Under the pieces are notes generated by a model. That model was not told the DNA's origin and searched no databases. It was given only the letters and a program-made list of their open reading frames with translations. The position numbers and the translations under genes were made by a program. Source: Roseitalea sp. MMSF_3546 (GTDB lineage: Bacteria; Pseudomonadota; Alphaproteobacteria; Rhizobiales; Rhizobiaceae). Taken from it: a stretch of DNA of 64,000 nt. Location: NCBI RefSeq assembly GCF_030732865.1, contig NZ_JASHKB010000017.1, forward strand, positions 1 to 64,000, given 5' to 3'. Shown in pieces: positions 18,623 through 27,715 of the stretch. The first letter of the stretch is position 1; every line of letters starts with the position of its first letter.

Positions 18623-19441
18623 TCAACTCGAGCGTTTGCCGGTGCCGGTCTTGCGCCTGGAGAACTCGGTCGCGCCGCCCTGCGCCAGGGTTCTTGCCTG
18701 GCCGATCCAGTCCTCGCGCTCGATGCGGCCGGGAAAGGCCAGTTCCTCGCCCCAGCGTTCGGCGTCCGCGTCCGTCCAGCCGGCGATCTGTTCGAAACGG
18801 GTGATGCCGCGCGCGTTGAGCGCCTTTTCGTTCTGCGGGCCGATGCCCTTGATCAGCTTGAGGTTGTCGGGCGCGGCGCCGCCGGCGGCGGCCGCCTTGC
18901 CGGCCGAAGCCTTGCCCGAAGCGGCCCGTTCGGCGGCGGGTCTTGCGGCCGACTTGGCGGGGCCCTTCGCGTCCGCCGGCTTGGCCTTTGCAGCGGATCG
19001 GTTCTTGCCGGCGCTGGCCGACGAGCCGGTCGCCTTGCCGGCGCCGGCCTTGGCCGATTTCGCGCGGCCGGGCTTTGCCGTGGCCGGTTTGCCCGGAGCC
19101 GCTTGGCTGGTTTCAGCCTCGTTCCGACCTGGCGGCGGTGCATCGGCATGCGTGGCCGCATCGTCCGCCGGTTCGGTGGGTTCCCGCGCGGCCTTCGCAT
19201 CGGCTGCCGGCGCGGCAGGTTGCAGGGGCTCACCCGTTCTTGCGGTGGCTGTTGCGTCGGTGGCGGCAATGCCCGCCGGCGCGCCGGTCGGCATTGCCTG
19301 CGGCGCCGCGGCGGGTGCCGTGCCCGTGTCTGCCATGGCGGTGTCCTCGGCCATGAACCGGCGCGCCAGGCTGCCCACCATGCAGCCCACGATGAAGGCA
19401 ATGGCGATCAGGATCGCCGCTTGGAGGATGAAGACGACCAT
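18623..19441 (-). CDS. membrane-anchored helix-hairpin-helix protein
   Basis: A 272-residue protein in three parts: an N-terminal membrane helix (residues 1-28, MVVFILQAAILIAIAFIVGC), a low-complexity Ala/Lys/Pro linker of about 160 residues, and a C-terminal helix-hairpin-helix domain (LKLIKGIGPQNEKALNARG ... FEQIAGWTDADAERW) of the kind annotated as flap-endonuclease-1-like. Such modules are widespread in alphaproteobacteria and their role is not established; the HhH unit could bind DNA at the membrane. Third gene of a probable operon with the 33-residue membrane protein and the BON-domain protein. Confidence 0.75.
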   Translation of the reverse strand: MVVFILQAAILIAIAFIVGCMVGSLARRFMAEDTAMADTGTAPAAAPQAMPTGAPAGIAATDATATARTGEPLQPAAPAADAKAAREPTEPADDAATHADAPPPGRNEAETSQAAPGKPATAKPGRAKSAKAGAGKATGSSASAGKNRSAAKAKPADAKGPAKSAARPAAERAASGKASAGKAAAAGGAAPDNLKLIKGIGPQNEKALNARGITRFEQIAGWTDADAERWGEELAFPGRIEREDWIGQARTLAQGGATEFSRRKTGTGKRSS

Positions 19442-19526
19442 CCGCTGTCTCCCGAAAAGCGCGGCGCACATGCAACCGCGACGCTGCGCCCGAGCGCAAT
19501 CGTCGAACGGCGATCCGCGCCGCCAA

Positions 19527-19628
19527 TCATGAGCGCGATTCCGGACGCGTGCTGCGCCAACCGACCACGCAGCCCAGGGCGAATGCGATCAGCAGCCAGA
19601 TCCAGATCTGCGTGACGATGTACCACAT
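19527..19628 (-). CDS. 33-residue single-span membrane protein
   Basis: A tiny reading frame whose protein is almost entirely one membrane helix (YIVTQIWIWLLIAFALGCVV) with a charged tail (WRSTRPESRS). It starts 13 bases after the BON-domain gene's stop, has a well-placed GAGGA ribosome site seven bases before its ATG, and is on the same strand as both neighbours. It ends in GCVVGWRSTRP, much like the GCMVGSLARRF end of the membrane helix in the next gene, so the two may be related anchors. No family is recognised. Confidence 0.6.
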   Translation of the reverse strand: MWYIVTQIWIWLLIAFALGCVVGWRSTRPESRS

Positions 19629-19641
19629 CGGGCGTCCTCGC

Positions 19642-20763
19642 TCATTCGGATCGGTCTTGGGGAGCCGGGGCGGCGTCCTCGCCGCCTTCGGCGTCCGGAT
19701 TACCCGTGTCGGCCTGCGCATCGGCGTCGCCCGGCGCATCGGCGTCGGCCGGCGCGGGCACGGCGAGCGCGAAATCGATCTCGAACATCTCGCCCGCGGA
19801 CGTGGCGATGGCGTCCTCGACCGCCGCCCGGCGCGCCTCGTCGGCGACGACCCCGCTGACGCTGACCGACCGGCCGGAGAGCTGGATCGCGCCTTCTTCG
19901 AGCGCGGTGACGGCTTGGAGCGCGGCGTCGGCGAAGGCTTCGAACCCTTCGGGCGGATTTGAGGCGATATCCAGCGCGATCTCCACGGAACCGTCGCCGG
20001 CGACCGATCCGGCCCGCCCGGACAGAGCCGCGCGCAACTGACGGCTCGAAACGTGGCCGCCCAGCCGCAGGCCGCCATCGGCCCGTTTGGCGATCACGAA
20101 GTCGAACGGGTCGGCGGCGGGCGGTGCGATGTCGGCCACGGCCAGATTGGCGCCGGCGGGCAGTTCGGCATCAAGACGCGCCAGCTCGTCCTCATAGGCC
20201 GCCGGATCGGCGGCGGTGCCGACGATCGCGTAGTCAGCGTCGGTCAGCGTCACTTCGCCGTCCGTCATGTTGACAAGTTGCAGCACGCCGAAGCGGGCGA
20301 TCGCGTCGAACCCTTCGGGCGCACCGCGCCCAAGGGCGGTCTCGTCCATCACCGCAATGCCGGGATTGGCGGTCTCGGCGGCGGCGACAAGGTCGGCAGC
20401 CAGTTCCGCCGTCGGCACGTGACCGGCCAGCGCAATGCCGTCGGCGCCCTTGCGGGCGGCGAACACGAACGGCTCGATCACCGGCGGCAGGCTCGCCTCG
20501 TTGCGCACGCGCCGGACGCCGGGAACATCGTCGATCATGGCCGCCGCGCCGGCCCGAGCGGCCTCGCTCGGCGCCATGCCCGAAAGCGTGACATCGCGGC
20601 CGGCAACGCTCACCTGCGCCCATCCGTGATCGTCGACGACGGCGGCGCCGGCCCGGGCGGTCAGATCGTTCTCGATGCGGCCGGAACTGACCAGCGCGGC
20701 AAGAAGGGTCAGCACAAGCACAACGACGATGCCCGGCACAATCCATTCGCGCCAATGGGTCAT
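19642..20763 (-). CDS. membrane-anchored BON-domain protein
   Basis: A 373-residue envelope protein with an N-terminal membrane helix (WIVPGIVVVLVLTLLAALV, residues 8-26), a BON-like domain (about residues 45-95, VSVAGRDVTLSGMAPSE), a second BON-like unit (about 260-315, IQLSGRSVSVSGVVADE) and an acidic Ala/Asp/Glu tail. This N-terminal layout is known from OmpA-family proteins of alphaproteobacteria and from Mycobacterium ArfA, but the peptidoglycan-binding OmpA domain expected at the C-terminus is missing; the acidic tail takes its place. First gene of the group with the 33-residue protein and the HhH protein. Confidence 0.75.
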   Translation of the reverse strand: MTHWREWIVPGIVVVLVLTLLAALVSSGRIENDLTARAGAAVVDDHGWAQVSVAGRDVTLSGMAPSEAARAGAAAMIDDVPGVRRVRNEASLPPVIEPFVFAARKGADGIALAGHVPTAELAADLVAAAETANPGIAVMDETALGRGAPEGFDAIARFGVLQLVNMTDGEVTLTDADYAIVGTAADPAAYEDELARLDAELPAGANLAVADIAPPAADPFDFVIAKRADGGLRLGGHVSSRQLRAALSGRAGSVAGDGSVEIALDIASNPPEGFEAFADAALQAVTALEEGAIQLSGRSVSVSGVVADEARRAAVEDAIATSAGEMFEIDFALAVPAPADADAPGDADAQADTGNPDAEGGEDAAPAPQDRSE

Positions 20764-21243
20764 GCTGTCTTTCCCCTCATGGGTCGCATGGCAACGCGCC
20801 CTCCGGTTGCCAGGGCGAGTATTGCCGATCGAAGCCCGATATAGCAATGGGCCGGCTGTGGATTTGTCCGGATCGTCAAGGGCAAATGCCCGGCCGGGCA
20901 GATCGACGCGACGGCTCCGGCGACAGGGCGGGCGAACACAAGGGGATACGTCAGCGTCCGCGTCCGGCGAATGGCCGGCGGCGGGACCGCGCCCGTCTCC
21001 GGGGCGTGGCGTGCCCTCCCTGACCGCCCGTTGTGCGGGATCGACCGATGCCGCCGGCGGCATGGCGGGCCCGCGGGCGACCCGTCGATCCCCATCCGTG
21101 CGGAGCCCTGGCGCACAGATGCACATGCGCGACCCCTCGCCGCAAACGGCAAACGATGGGCTCGGAACCGGGCTGCCGCCAGACCGCCGAGCGCGGTCGA
21201 TGCGATGGCCACAAGCGTTGAGGAGTCCACAGGCGATCGGTTG
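20764..21243. other. intergenic region with no gene seen
   Basis: About 480 bases between the divergent BON-domain and livK-like genes. Reading frames here have no start with a ribosome site and no recognisable product. The right end should hold the livK promoter, next to the palindrome that starts at 21244. Confidence 0.5.
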
Positions 21244-21267
21244 ACATGAATTGTGATTCATGTTTCA
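21244..21267. promoter_or_regulatory. operator A of the TetR regulator
   Basis: ACATGAAT, four bases, ATTCATGT is a perfect eight-base inverted repeat, followed by TTCA. It lies 40 bases before the livK-like ATG. Twenty-one of its 24 bases are the same as those of the palindrome at 29868-29891 in front of the TetR gene, so one repressor probably controls both. The TTGACA at 21241-21246 that overlaps it could be a -35 element, which would suit repression. Confidence 0.75.
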
Positions 21268-21306
21268 TATCGATTACGCTCGGCTACGACAGGGAGGAGA
21301 CCCGAG

Positions 21307-22479
21307 ATGAAGTCCATTCTGGCAACGGCCGCCTTTGCCCTTGCGCTGACGACCGCGCCGGCGCTCGCCGAAATCAAGATCGCCCATGTCTACGGCAAGA
21401 CCGGCCCGCTCGAGGCTTACGCCAAGCAGAGCCATGTCGGCCTGATGCTCGGCCTCGAATACGCCACCGACGGTTCCATGGAAGTCGATGGCGAACCGAT
21501 CACCGTGATCGAAAAGGACACCCAGCTCGATCCGGCCAAGGGCAAGGCGCTGCTCGAGGAAGCCTATGGCGACGACGATGCCGATCTGGCCGTCGGCCCG
21601 GTCTCGTCGGGCGTGGCGCTCGCCATGCTGCCGGTCGCCCAGGAATACGAACGCATCCTGATCGTCGAGCCGGCGGTGGCCGATTCCATCACCGGCGAGA
21701 ACTGGAACCGCTACATCTTCCGGACGGGGCGCAACTCCAGCCAGGACGCGGTGGCCAACGCCATCGCGCTTGGCGGGGAGGACGTCAAGGTGGCAACGCT
21801 CGCCCAGGACTACGCCTTCGGCCGCGACGGCGTCGCCGCCTTCGAGGAGGCGTTGGCGACCACCGGCGCCGAGATCGTCCACAAGGAGTTCGTGCCGACC
21901 GACACGACCGACTTCACCGCCCCGGCCGAGCGGATCTTCAACGCCATGAAGGATGTCGAGGGCGACAAGAAGCTGTTCATCATCTGGGCCGGCGGCGGCA
22001 ATCCGATGAGCAAGATCAACGCCATGGACCCCTCGCGCTTCGGCGTGGAGATCGCCACCGGCGGCAATATCCTTGCGGCGCTGACCGCCTATCGCGAACT
22101 GCCGGGCATGGAGGGCGCGACCTACTACTATTACGAGATCCCGGACAATGACGTGAACGACTGGCTCGTTGAGACCCATATGGAGCGCTACGACAGCCCG
22201 CCCGACTTCTTCACCGCTGGCGGCATGGCGGCGGGCATCGCCATCGTCGAGGCGATCAGAAAGGCCGGATCGACCGAGACCGAGGCGCTGATCGAGGCGA
22301 TGGAAGGCATGGAATGGCAGACGCCCAAGGGGACCATGCGCTTCCGCCCCGAGGACCATCAGGCGCTGCAACCGATGTATCATTTCCGCACCGTGGTGAA
22401 GGACGATGTCGATTACGGCATTCCCGAACTGGTGCGCGAACTGACCATCGAGGACCTGCCGATCCCGGTGCGCAACTGA
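21307..22479 (+). CDS. branched-chain-type ABC transporter, substrate-binding protein
   Basis: A periplasmic receptor of the LivK/peripla_BP_6 family, 390 residues with a cleavable signal peptide (MKSILATAAFALALTTAPALA). Two Rossmann-like lobes are evident: KIAHVYGKTGPLEAYAKQS, DLAVGPVSSGVALAMLPVA in the first and VATLAQDYAFGRDGVAAFEE in the second. A strong GGAGG ribosome site lies 10 bases before the ATG. The family binds many carboxylic acids besides amino acids, including aromatic acids and amides. The neighbouring acyl-CoA ligase and the shared TetR operator point to a carboxylic acid rather than leucine. Confidence 0.92.
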   Translation: MKSILATAAFALALTTAPALAEIKIAHVYGKTGPLEAYAKQSHVGLMLGLEYATDGSMEVDGEPITVIEKDTQLDPAKGKALLEEAYGDDDADLAVGPVSSGVALAMLPVAQEYERILIVEPAVADSITGENWNRYIFRTGRNSSQDAVANAIALGGEDVKVATLAQDYAFGRDGVAAFEEALATTGAEIVHKEFVPTDTTDFTAPAERIFNAMKDVEGDKKLFIIWAGGGNPMSKINAMDPSRFGVEIATGGNILAALTAYRELPGMEGATYYYYEIPDNDVNDWLVETHMERYDSPPDFFTAGGMAAGIAIVEAIRKAGSTETEALIEAMEGMEWQTPKGTMRFRPEDHQALQPMYHFRTVVKDDVDYGIPELVRELTIEDLPIPVRN

Positions 22480-22555
22480 CCGTGTGCCGCGCGGGCGGGC
22501 CGCGTGCCCGCCCTGCCCCGACCTTCGATCGCCTTTCGCACGCGCGGAGCCCGTC

Positions 22556-23320
22556 ATGCACGATGTCGTGCTTGAAACCGACAATCTGACCGCGCGATTT
22601 GGCGGCCATGTCGCGGTCGATCACGTCACCTGCGCGTTCCGCTCGAGCGAACTGACGGCCATTGTCGGGCCGAACGGGGCCGGCAAGACCACCTATTTCA
22701 ACCTCATCTCCGGGCAGGTCGCCGCGAGCGAAGGCACGGTCAAGCTCGACGGCCGCGAAATCACCCGGGTTACCGTCGCCCGGCGCACCGAGATGGGCAT
22801 CGGCCGCGCCTTTCAGCTGACCAATCTGTTTCCCAATCTGAGCGTGCTCGAAAACGTCCGGCTCGTCGTCCAGGCGCGGCGGAACAAGGGCTTCAACCTG
22901 TTCTCCATGGCCGCCAGCCATGGCGAGATCACCGATGCGGCCGAGGCGGCGCTGGGCCGGGTGCGCATGCAGGATCTGGCCGGCCAGACCGTGTCGGAAC
23001 TGTCGCACGGCAATCAGCGAAAGCTCGAGGTCGCGCTGCTGATCGCGCTCGACCCGAAGGTCTACATGTTCGACGAGCCGACCGCGGGAATGAGCGTCGA
23101 CGAGGCGCCGGTCGTGCTCGAGCTGATCGAGGAACTGAAGTCCGATGCGACGCGCACGATCCTTCTGGTCGAGCACAAGATGGACGTGATCGGCCAGCTC
23201 GCCGACCGCATCATCGTGCTGCACAACGGCGCGCTCGCCGCCGACGGACCGCCCGCCGAGGTGATCGCCTCCGATGTCGTGCAGGAGGCCTATATGGGAA
23301 AGGCGCTCGAAGATGCCTGA
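22556..23320 (+). CDS. branched-chain-type ABC transporter, ATPase (LivG-like)
   Basis: One of two ATPases energising the importer. 254 residues: Walker A GPNGAGKTT (about residues 37-45), Q-loop GRAFQLTNLF, ABC signature LSHGNQRKLE (about 155-164), Walker B VYMFDEPTAGMS and the switch His in LLVEHKMD. The signature with SHG in place of SGG is normal for LivG proteins. It starts 76 bp after the receptor gene and overlaps the next ATPase gene by eight bases. Confidence 0.93.
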   Translation: MHDVVLETDNLTARFGGHVAVDHVTCAFRSSELTAIVGPNGAGKTTYFNLISGQVAASEGTVKLDGREITRVTVARRTEMGIGRAFQLTNLFPNLSVLENVRLVVQARRNKGFNLFSMAASHGEITDAAEAALGRVRMQDLAGQTVSELSHGNQRKLEVALLIALDPKVYMFDEPTAGMSVDEAPVVLELIEELKSDATRTILLVEHKMDVIGQLADRIIVLHNGALAADGPPAEVIASDVVQEAYMGKALEDA

Positions 23321-24035
23321 TCCGATCCTGCGCCTGTCCGGCGTGTTCGCCAACATCGCGCAATATCACATTCTGCAAGGCGTCGACCTTGAGGTCCCGG
23401 CCGGCGCGGTGACCATGCTGCTCGGCCGCAACGGCGTGGGCAAGACCACGACGCTGCGCACCGTCATGGGGCTGTGGCGCGCCCATCGGGGCAGCATCGT
23501 CTTTGCCGACCGCGACATCACCGCGCTGCCCACGCCGGCGATCGCCCGCGCCGGCATCGGCTATGTGCCCGAGACCATGGGCATCTTCTCGGACCTGACG
23601 GTGGAGGAGAACATGCGCCTGGCCGCGGCGAGCGGACCCATCGCGGCCGACCGGCTCGACTGGATCTTCGCCGCCTTCCCGCCGCTCAAGACCTTCTGGA
23701 AGAAGGAGGCGGGCACGCTGTCGGGCGGGCAGAAGCAGATGCTCTCGATCGCCCGGGCGATGGCCGAGGAACGCCGGCTGTATCTCATCGACGAGCCGAC
23801 CAAGGGCCTTGCCCCGGCGATCATCGCCACCATGGCCGGTGCGCTGCGCGACCTGAAGAAGCAGGGCGCCTCGATCCTTCTGGTCGAGCAGAACTTTTCG
23901 GTCGCCCGCCTGCTCGGCGACAGCTGCGCGGTGATGGATGACGGCCGGATCGTCTGGTCCGGCGCGATGGCCGAACTGGCGGGCGATGCGGCATTGCAGG
24001 AACGGCTGATGGGCCTTTCGCTGGAGGCGGGATGA
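23313..24035 (+). CDS. branched-chain-type ABC transporter, ATPase (LivF-like)
   Basis: Second ATPase of the importer, 240 residues. Walker A GRNGVGKTT (about residues 36-44), signature LSGGQKQMLSIARAM (about 134-148), Walker B LYLIDEPTKGLAP and the switch His region replaced by LLVEQNFS, where LivF proteins carry Gln-Asn instead of His. It is coupled to livG upstream (8-nt overlap) and to the permease gene downstream (ATGA overlap), so all parts are made together. Confidence 0.93.
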   Translation: MPDPILRLSGVFANIAQYHILQGVDLEVPAGAVTMLLGRNGVGKTTTLRTVMGLWRAHRGSIVFADRDITALPTPAIARAGIGYVPETMGIFSDLTVEENMRLAAASGPIAADRLDWIFAAFPPLKTFWKKEAGTLSGGQKQMLSIARAMAEERRLYLIDEPTKGLAPAIIATMAGALRDLKKQGASILLVEQNFSVARLLGDSCAVMDDGRIVWSGAMAELAGDAALQERLMGLSLEAG

Positions 24036-25063
24036 GCGCGGCACCCGACCATGCGCCGACGATCGTGCGGGCCGGCCTGCGCGACCGGCTGGCACCGCAT
24101 GTGCCGCTGCTGCTGATCCCGGTGCTGATCGTGCTGGGCTTCGTGTCGATCGGCTCGCCCTCGTCCTGGCTGACGCTGACCGTCTCGGGCCTGGCCATGG
24201 GCATGATGATCTTCATCATGGCCTCCGGCCTGACGCTCGTCTTCGGCCTGATGGACGTGATCAATTTCGGCCATGGCGCGTTCGTCTCGGTCGGCGCCTT
24301 CGTCGGCATCACCGTGCTGCTGGCGCTTGGCGGCATGACCGGCTCGCCCTCGCTGGCGCTGAACATGGCGGCGCTGCTGCTCGCCGTCGTCGCCGCCATG
24401 CTCGCCACCGGCATCATCGGCTGGGGGTTCGAGAAGGTGATCGTCGAGCCGGTCTACGGCGCACACCTGAAACAGATCCTGGTGACGATGGGCGGGCTGA
24501 TCATCGTCGAGGAGCTGATCCTGGTCGCCTGGGGACCGGACGAGATCTTCTTCACCCGGCCCGAAACGCTGCAGGGCGCGTTCACCTTCGCCGGCGCTGC
24601 GATCGAACGCTACCGGCTCGTCGCGGTGGTGTTCGGGCTGGCGCTGTTCCTGGCCATGCGCTTTGTGCTGCGCTCGACCAAGATCGGGCTGATCGTGCGC
24701 GCGGGCGTGGAGAACGGCGAGATGGTGCAGGCGCTCGGCTACCGGCTGCGCGCGGTCTTCATCGGCGTGTTCATCGCCGGCTCGGCACTGGCCGGCCTGG
24801 GCGGCGTCATGTGGGCGCTCTACCAGGAAGTCATAACGGCCCATATGGGCGCCGGGATCATGGTGCTGGTGTTCATCGTCGTCATCATGGGCGGGCTCGG
24901 CTCGGTCGAGGGGTGCTTCATCGCCGCGCTGCTGGTCGGGCTGACGCAGAACTATGTCGCCTTCCTCGAACCCAAGCTGGCGCTGATCTCCAATATCGGC
25001 CTGATGGTGCTGATCCTGATGTGGCGGCCGCAGGGCATGATGCCCGTGGTCAAGGCCAAGTGA
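24032..25063 (+). CDS. branched-chain-type ABC transporter, permease (LivH-like)
   Basis: Inner-membrane channel subunit, 343 residues, about eight to nine hydrophobic segments. Family motifs: LTLVFGLMDVINFGHGAFV (about residues 67-85) and GYRLRAVFIGVFIAGSALAGLGGVM (about 235-258), the EAA-like coupling region for the ATPases. The N-terminal 25 residues are a polar extension before the first helix. ATGA overlap with the upstream ATPase gene. Confidence 0.92.
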   Translation: MSAAPDHAPTIVRAGLRDRLAPHVPLLLIPVLIVLGFVSIGSPSSWLTLTVSGLAMGMMIFIMASGLTLVFGLMDVINFGHGAFVSVGAFVGITVLLALGGMTGSPSLALNMAALLLAVVAAMLATGIIGWGFEKVIVEPVYGAHLKQILVTMGGLIIVEELILVAWGPDEIFFTRPETLQGAFTFAGAAIERYRLVAVVFGLALFLAMRFVLRSTKIGLIVRAGVENGEMVQALGYRLRAVFIGVFIAGSALAGLGGVMWALYQEVITAHMGAGIMVLVFIVVIMGGLGSVEGCFIAALLVGLTQNYVAFLEPKLALISNIGLMVLILMWRPQGMMPVVKAK

Positions 25064-25070
25064 GGGCGCC

Positions 25071-26135
25071 GTGCTGATCAGGCTCATTTCCGGCGACACA
25101 CCGCGCAGCCCGATTCTTGCGGCGATCCTGCTGATCATCCTGCTTGGGCTGGCGTTCGCGCCGTTCGTCTTCCCCGGTACGCGCTCGGTGGATACCGCCG
25201 CGCGCATCTGCATCTTCATCGTGCTGGTCGCCAGCTACGACCTGATGCTCGGCTATGCCGGCATCGTCAGCTTCGCGCACACCATGTTCTTCGGCATCGG
25301 CGCCTATGGCGTGGCGCTCGCCTCGATCCATATGGGTCGCGGTTTCGACGCGCTCGTCGTCGGCAGCGTTTCGGGGGCGATCGCCGCCGCCGTTCTGGCG
25401 CTGGTGATCGGCCTTTTCAGCCTGCGCGTGCGCGCGATCTTCTTTGCGATGATCACGCTGGCGGTCGCCTCGGCCTTCGCGGTGCTGGTCAGCCAGCTGT
25501 CCAACCTGACCGGCGGGGAGGACGGGCTCAACTACCAGATCCCGCGCGCTTTGACCGCCGCGCAGCGCTATCTGGAGGAACCGTTCTTCGGCGTGCGCGT
25601 CAACGGCAAGCTGGTCAACTACTATGTGGTGTTCTTCGGCTCGCTGATCGTGTTCCTGATCCTGCTGCGCATTGTCAATTCGCCGTTCGGGCGGGTCCTG
25701 CAGGCAATCCGCGAGAACGACTTCCGCACCGAAGCGATCGGTTATCGCGTGGTCTACTACCGCACAACGGCGACGATCCTGTCGGCGGTCGCCGCGTCGC
25801 TGGCCGGCTCGCTGTTTGCGATCTGGCTGCGCTATGTCGGACCGGACACCACGCTGAGCTTCGACATCATGATCGACATCCTGCTTATGGTCGTGATCGG
25901 CGGCATGGGCACCATGTACGGCGCGATGATCGGGGCGACGATCTTCGTGCTCGCCCAGAACTATCTGCAGAACCTGATGGGCGCGGCCGAGGAAGCGCTG
26001 CAGAGCGTCGGCGTTCCGCTGCTCCCGCTGTTCCTCAATCCCGACCGCTGGCTGTTGTGGCTCGGCATCCTGTTCGTGCTCAGCGTCTATTTCTTTCCCA
26101 CCGGCGTGGTCGGCCGGCTGCGGCGGCGGGGATGA
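25071..26135 (+). CDS. branched-chain-type ABC transporter, permease (LivM-like)
   Basis: Second permease subunit, 354 residues and about ten hydrophobic segments. The LivM pattern is visible as ASYDLMLGYAGIVSFAHTMF (about residues 43-62) and AIRENDFRTEAIGYRV (about 216-231), the cytoplasmic coupling loop. Translation starts at GTG seven bases after the livH stop. Its last four bases overlap the start of the alpha/beta hydrolase gene (ATGA). Confidence 0.92.
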   Translation: MLIRLISGDTPRSPILAAILLIILLGLAFAPFVFPGTRSVDTAARICIFIVLVASYDLMLGYAGIVSFAHTMFFGIGAYGVALASIHMGRGFDALVVGSVSGAIAAAVLALVIGLFSLRVRAIFFAMITLAVASAFAVLVSQLSNLTGGEDGLNYQIPRALTAAQRYLEEPFFGVRVNGKLVNYYVVFFGSLIVFLILLRIVNSPFGRVLQAIRENDFRTEAIGYRVVYYRTTATILSAVAASLAGSLFAIWLRYVGPDTTLSFDIMIDILLMVVIGGMGTMYGAMIGATIFVLAQNYLQNLMGAAEEALQSVGVPLLPLFLNPDRWLLWLGILFVLSVYFFPTGVVGRLRRRG

Positions 26136-26938
26136 CCGAGGCGGACGCGGCGAACCGGGACGGGGCACCGGCGCTCGTTTTCCTGCATGGCTGGACCATG
26201 GATGGCAGCGCGTTCGCCGACATCACCGAACGGCTGCGGGATCGCTTCACCTGCCTGGCGCCGGACCTTCCGGGCCATGGAACCGCTGTCGACCTGCGCC
26301 CCGACATCGAAAGCGCCGCGGACCATGTGCACGCCTTGCTCGAAAGCCGGGACATCGGCCGCGCCGTGCTGATCGGCTGGTCGATGGGCGCGGCGGTCGC
26401 CTGGCGCCTGATCGCACTGCACGGCACGGGCCTGCTCGCCGGGCTGGTGACCGTCGACATGAGCCCCAAGCTCGTCAACGAAGGCGGCTGGACGCTCGGC
26501 CTGACGGGCCAGACCCCGCGCACCATTGCCGCCAACATCGCCCGTTTCGAACGGGACTGGGCGGGCAGCGCCGGGGCCATCGCCGCCGGCATGTTCGCAA
26601 CGCGCAAGGGACCGGCCGGATTCGGCTTCCGCCAAGCGGCCGCCAGGATCGCGGCGAACGATCCGGTCGCGATGAACGCCATGTGGGCCTGCCTGGTGGC
26701 CATGGACGAACGTAAGACCGTGCCGAAGGTCGACGTGCCGTGGCTCGTCATGTGCGGCGAAAGGAGCCGGGTCTATCCGGAAGCGGCGGCCGACTGGCTC
26801 GTCGCGCACGCGCCGGACGCGCGCAAGCTGCGCTTTGCCCATTCGGGCCATTCGCCGCATCTGGAGGAGCCCGACGCGTTCGCCGGGGCGATCGCCCGCT
26901 TCGCCGACCGGGTGGGCGCGCGGCGCACCGTCGCCTGA
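26132..26938 (+). CDS. alpha/beta hydrolase in the ABC transporter operon
   Basis: A 268-residue hydrolase with the oxyanion motif VFLHGWTMDGSAF (about residues 15-27), the nucleophile elbow GWSMGA (about 85-90), a candidate acid in MCGERSRVY and the catalytic His in FAHSGHSPHLEEP. No signal peptide, so it acts in the cytosol after uptake. Translational coupling to the permease (ATGA) says it belongs to the pathway: it could open an ester, lactone or ring-cleavage product, or remove CoA. It ends three bases before the stop of the convergent MaoC gene. Confidence 0.85.
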   Translation: MTEADAANRDGAPALVFLHGWTMDGSAFADITERLRDRFTCLAPDLPGHGTAVDLRPDIESAADHVHALLESRDIGRAVLIGWSMGAAVAWRLIALHGTGLLAGLVTVDMSPKLVNEGGWTLGLTGQTPRTIAANIARFERDWAGSAGAIAAGMFATRKGPAGFGFRQAAARIAANDPVAMNAMWACLVAMDERKTVPKVDVPWLVMCGERSRVYPEAAADWLVAHAPDARKLRFAHSGHSPHLEEPDAFAGAIARFADRVGARRTVA

Positions 26939-26941
26939 ACG

Positions 26942-27715
26942 CTACCGGCCGACATCCCTGACCAGCACCAGCGACCGGCCTTCGCAGACGGTCGTGCCGT
27001 CGGCGCGCTGCGCCCTCGCCCACAGGTCGGCGAGGTGCTTTTGCGGACGCAGGCGCGTCAGTTCGACCCGCGCGGCGAGTGCCTCGCCGATCGGCGCGGA
27101 CGCGCCGAAACGCAGCTCCTGCTTGAGATAGTTCGTGCCGGGCCCGGGCAGCTTCACGCCAAGCAGGTAGGAGAACAGCGCGGCGACCAGCGGTTCGGGC
27201 ACGCGATCGTCCAGCGGGGCCTTGCAACCGGCGAGCGCGGCGAACCGGTCAAGATCGGCGCGCGCCAATGCCCGCCTCACCGACGCCGACTGGCCGACGC
27301 GCAACGCGCCGATGACGCGCTCGGTGTGGTCATCGGGCGGGGCGGCCTCGCTTGCCGCCGCATCGGGCCCCGCCTCGCCGACGAGCAGGTCGGCCCCGTC
27401 GTCCTGGCGGACCGCGCGCATCGCAAGCCGGTCGGCGCCGGCATCGTCGATGCGCAACAGGACCCGATCGCCGACGAAGGTGGGGTTCGGGAACATCAGC
27501 GTGTGTGCCCGGTGCACCGTGTCCGGATGTGTCTGGCGCGCCATCGCCCACAGCTTCGCGTAGATCAGCATGCCGTGCGCGACGGGCCGGCCGAACCGGG
27601 TGCGCGCGCAAAAGGCCGGGTCGACATGGATCGGGTTGTCGTCGCCGGAGATCCCGGCAAAGGCGTCGAACTCGGCCCTTGTCGGCACCCATTGGGCGCT
27701 TGCCAATGCGGTCAT
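26942..27715 (-). CDS. MaoC-like double-hotdog hydratase/dehydratase
   Basis: A 257-residue protein with two tandem hotdog folds, as in MaoC/enoyl-CoA hydratase 2 proteins. The first half (residues 1-115) carries the hydratase motif FAGISGDDNPIHVDPAFCA (catalytic Asp and His) and VAHGMLIYAKL; the second half (about 130-257) is the partner fold with YLLGVKLPGPGTNYLKQEL. It probably hydrates or dehydrates a CoA thioester made by the ligase encoded just upstream, whose stop overlaps its ATG (ATGA). Confidence 0.82.
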   Translation of the reverse strand: MTALASAQWVPTRAEFDAFAGISGDDNPIHVDPAFCARTRFGRPVAHGMLIYAKLWAMARQTHPDTVHRAHTLMFPNPTFVGDRVLLRIDDAGADRLAMRAVRQDDGADLLVGEAGPDAAASEAAPPDDHTERVIGALRVGQSASVRRALARADLDRFAALAGCKAPLDDRVPEPLVAALFSYLLGVKLPGPGTNYLKQELRFGASAPIGEALAARVELTRLRPQKHLADLWARAQRADGTTVCEGRSLVLVRDVGR

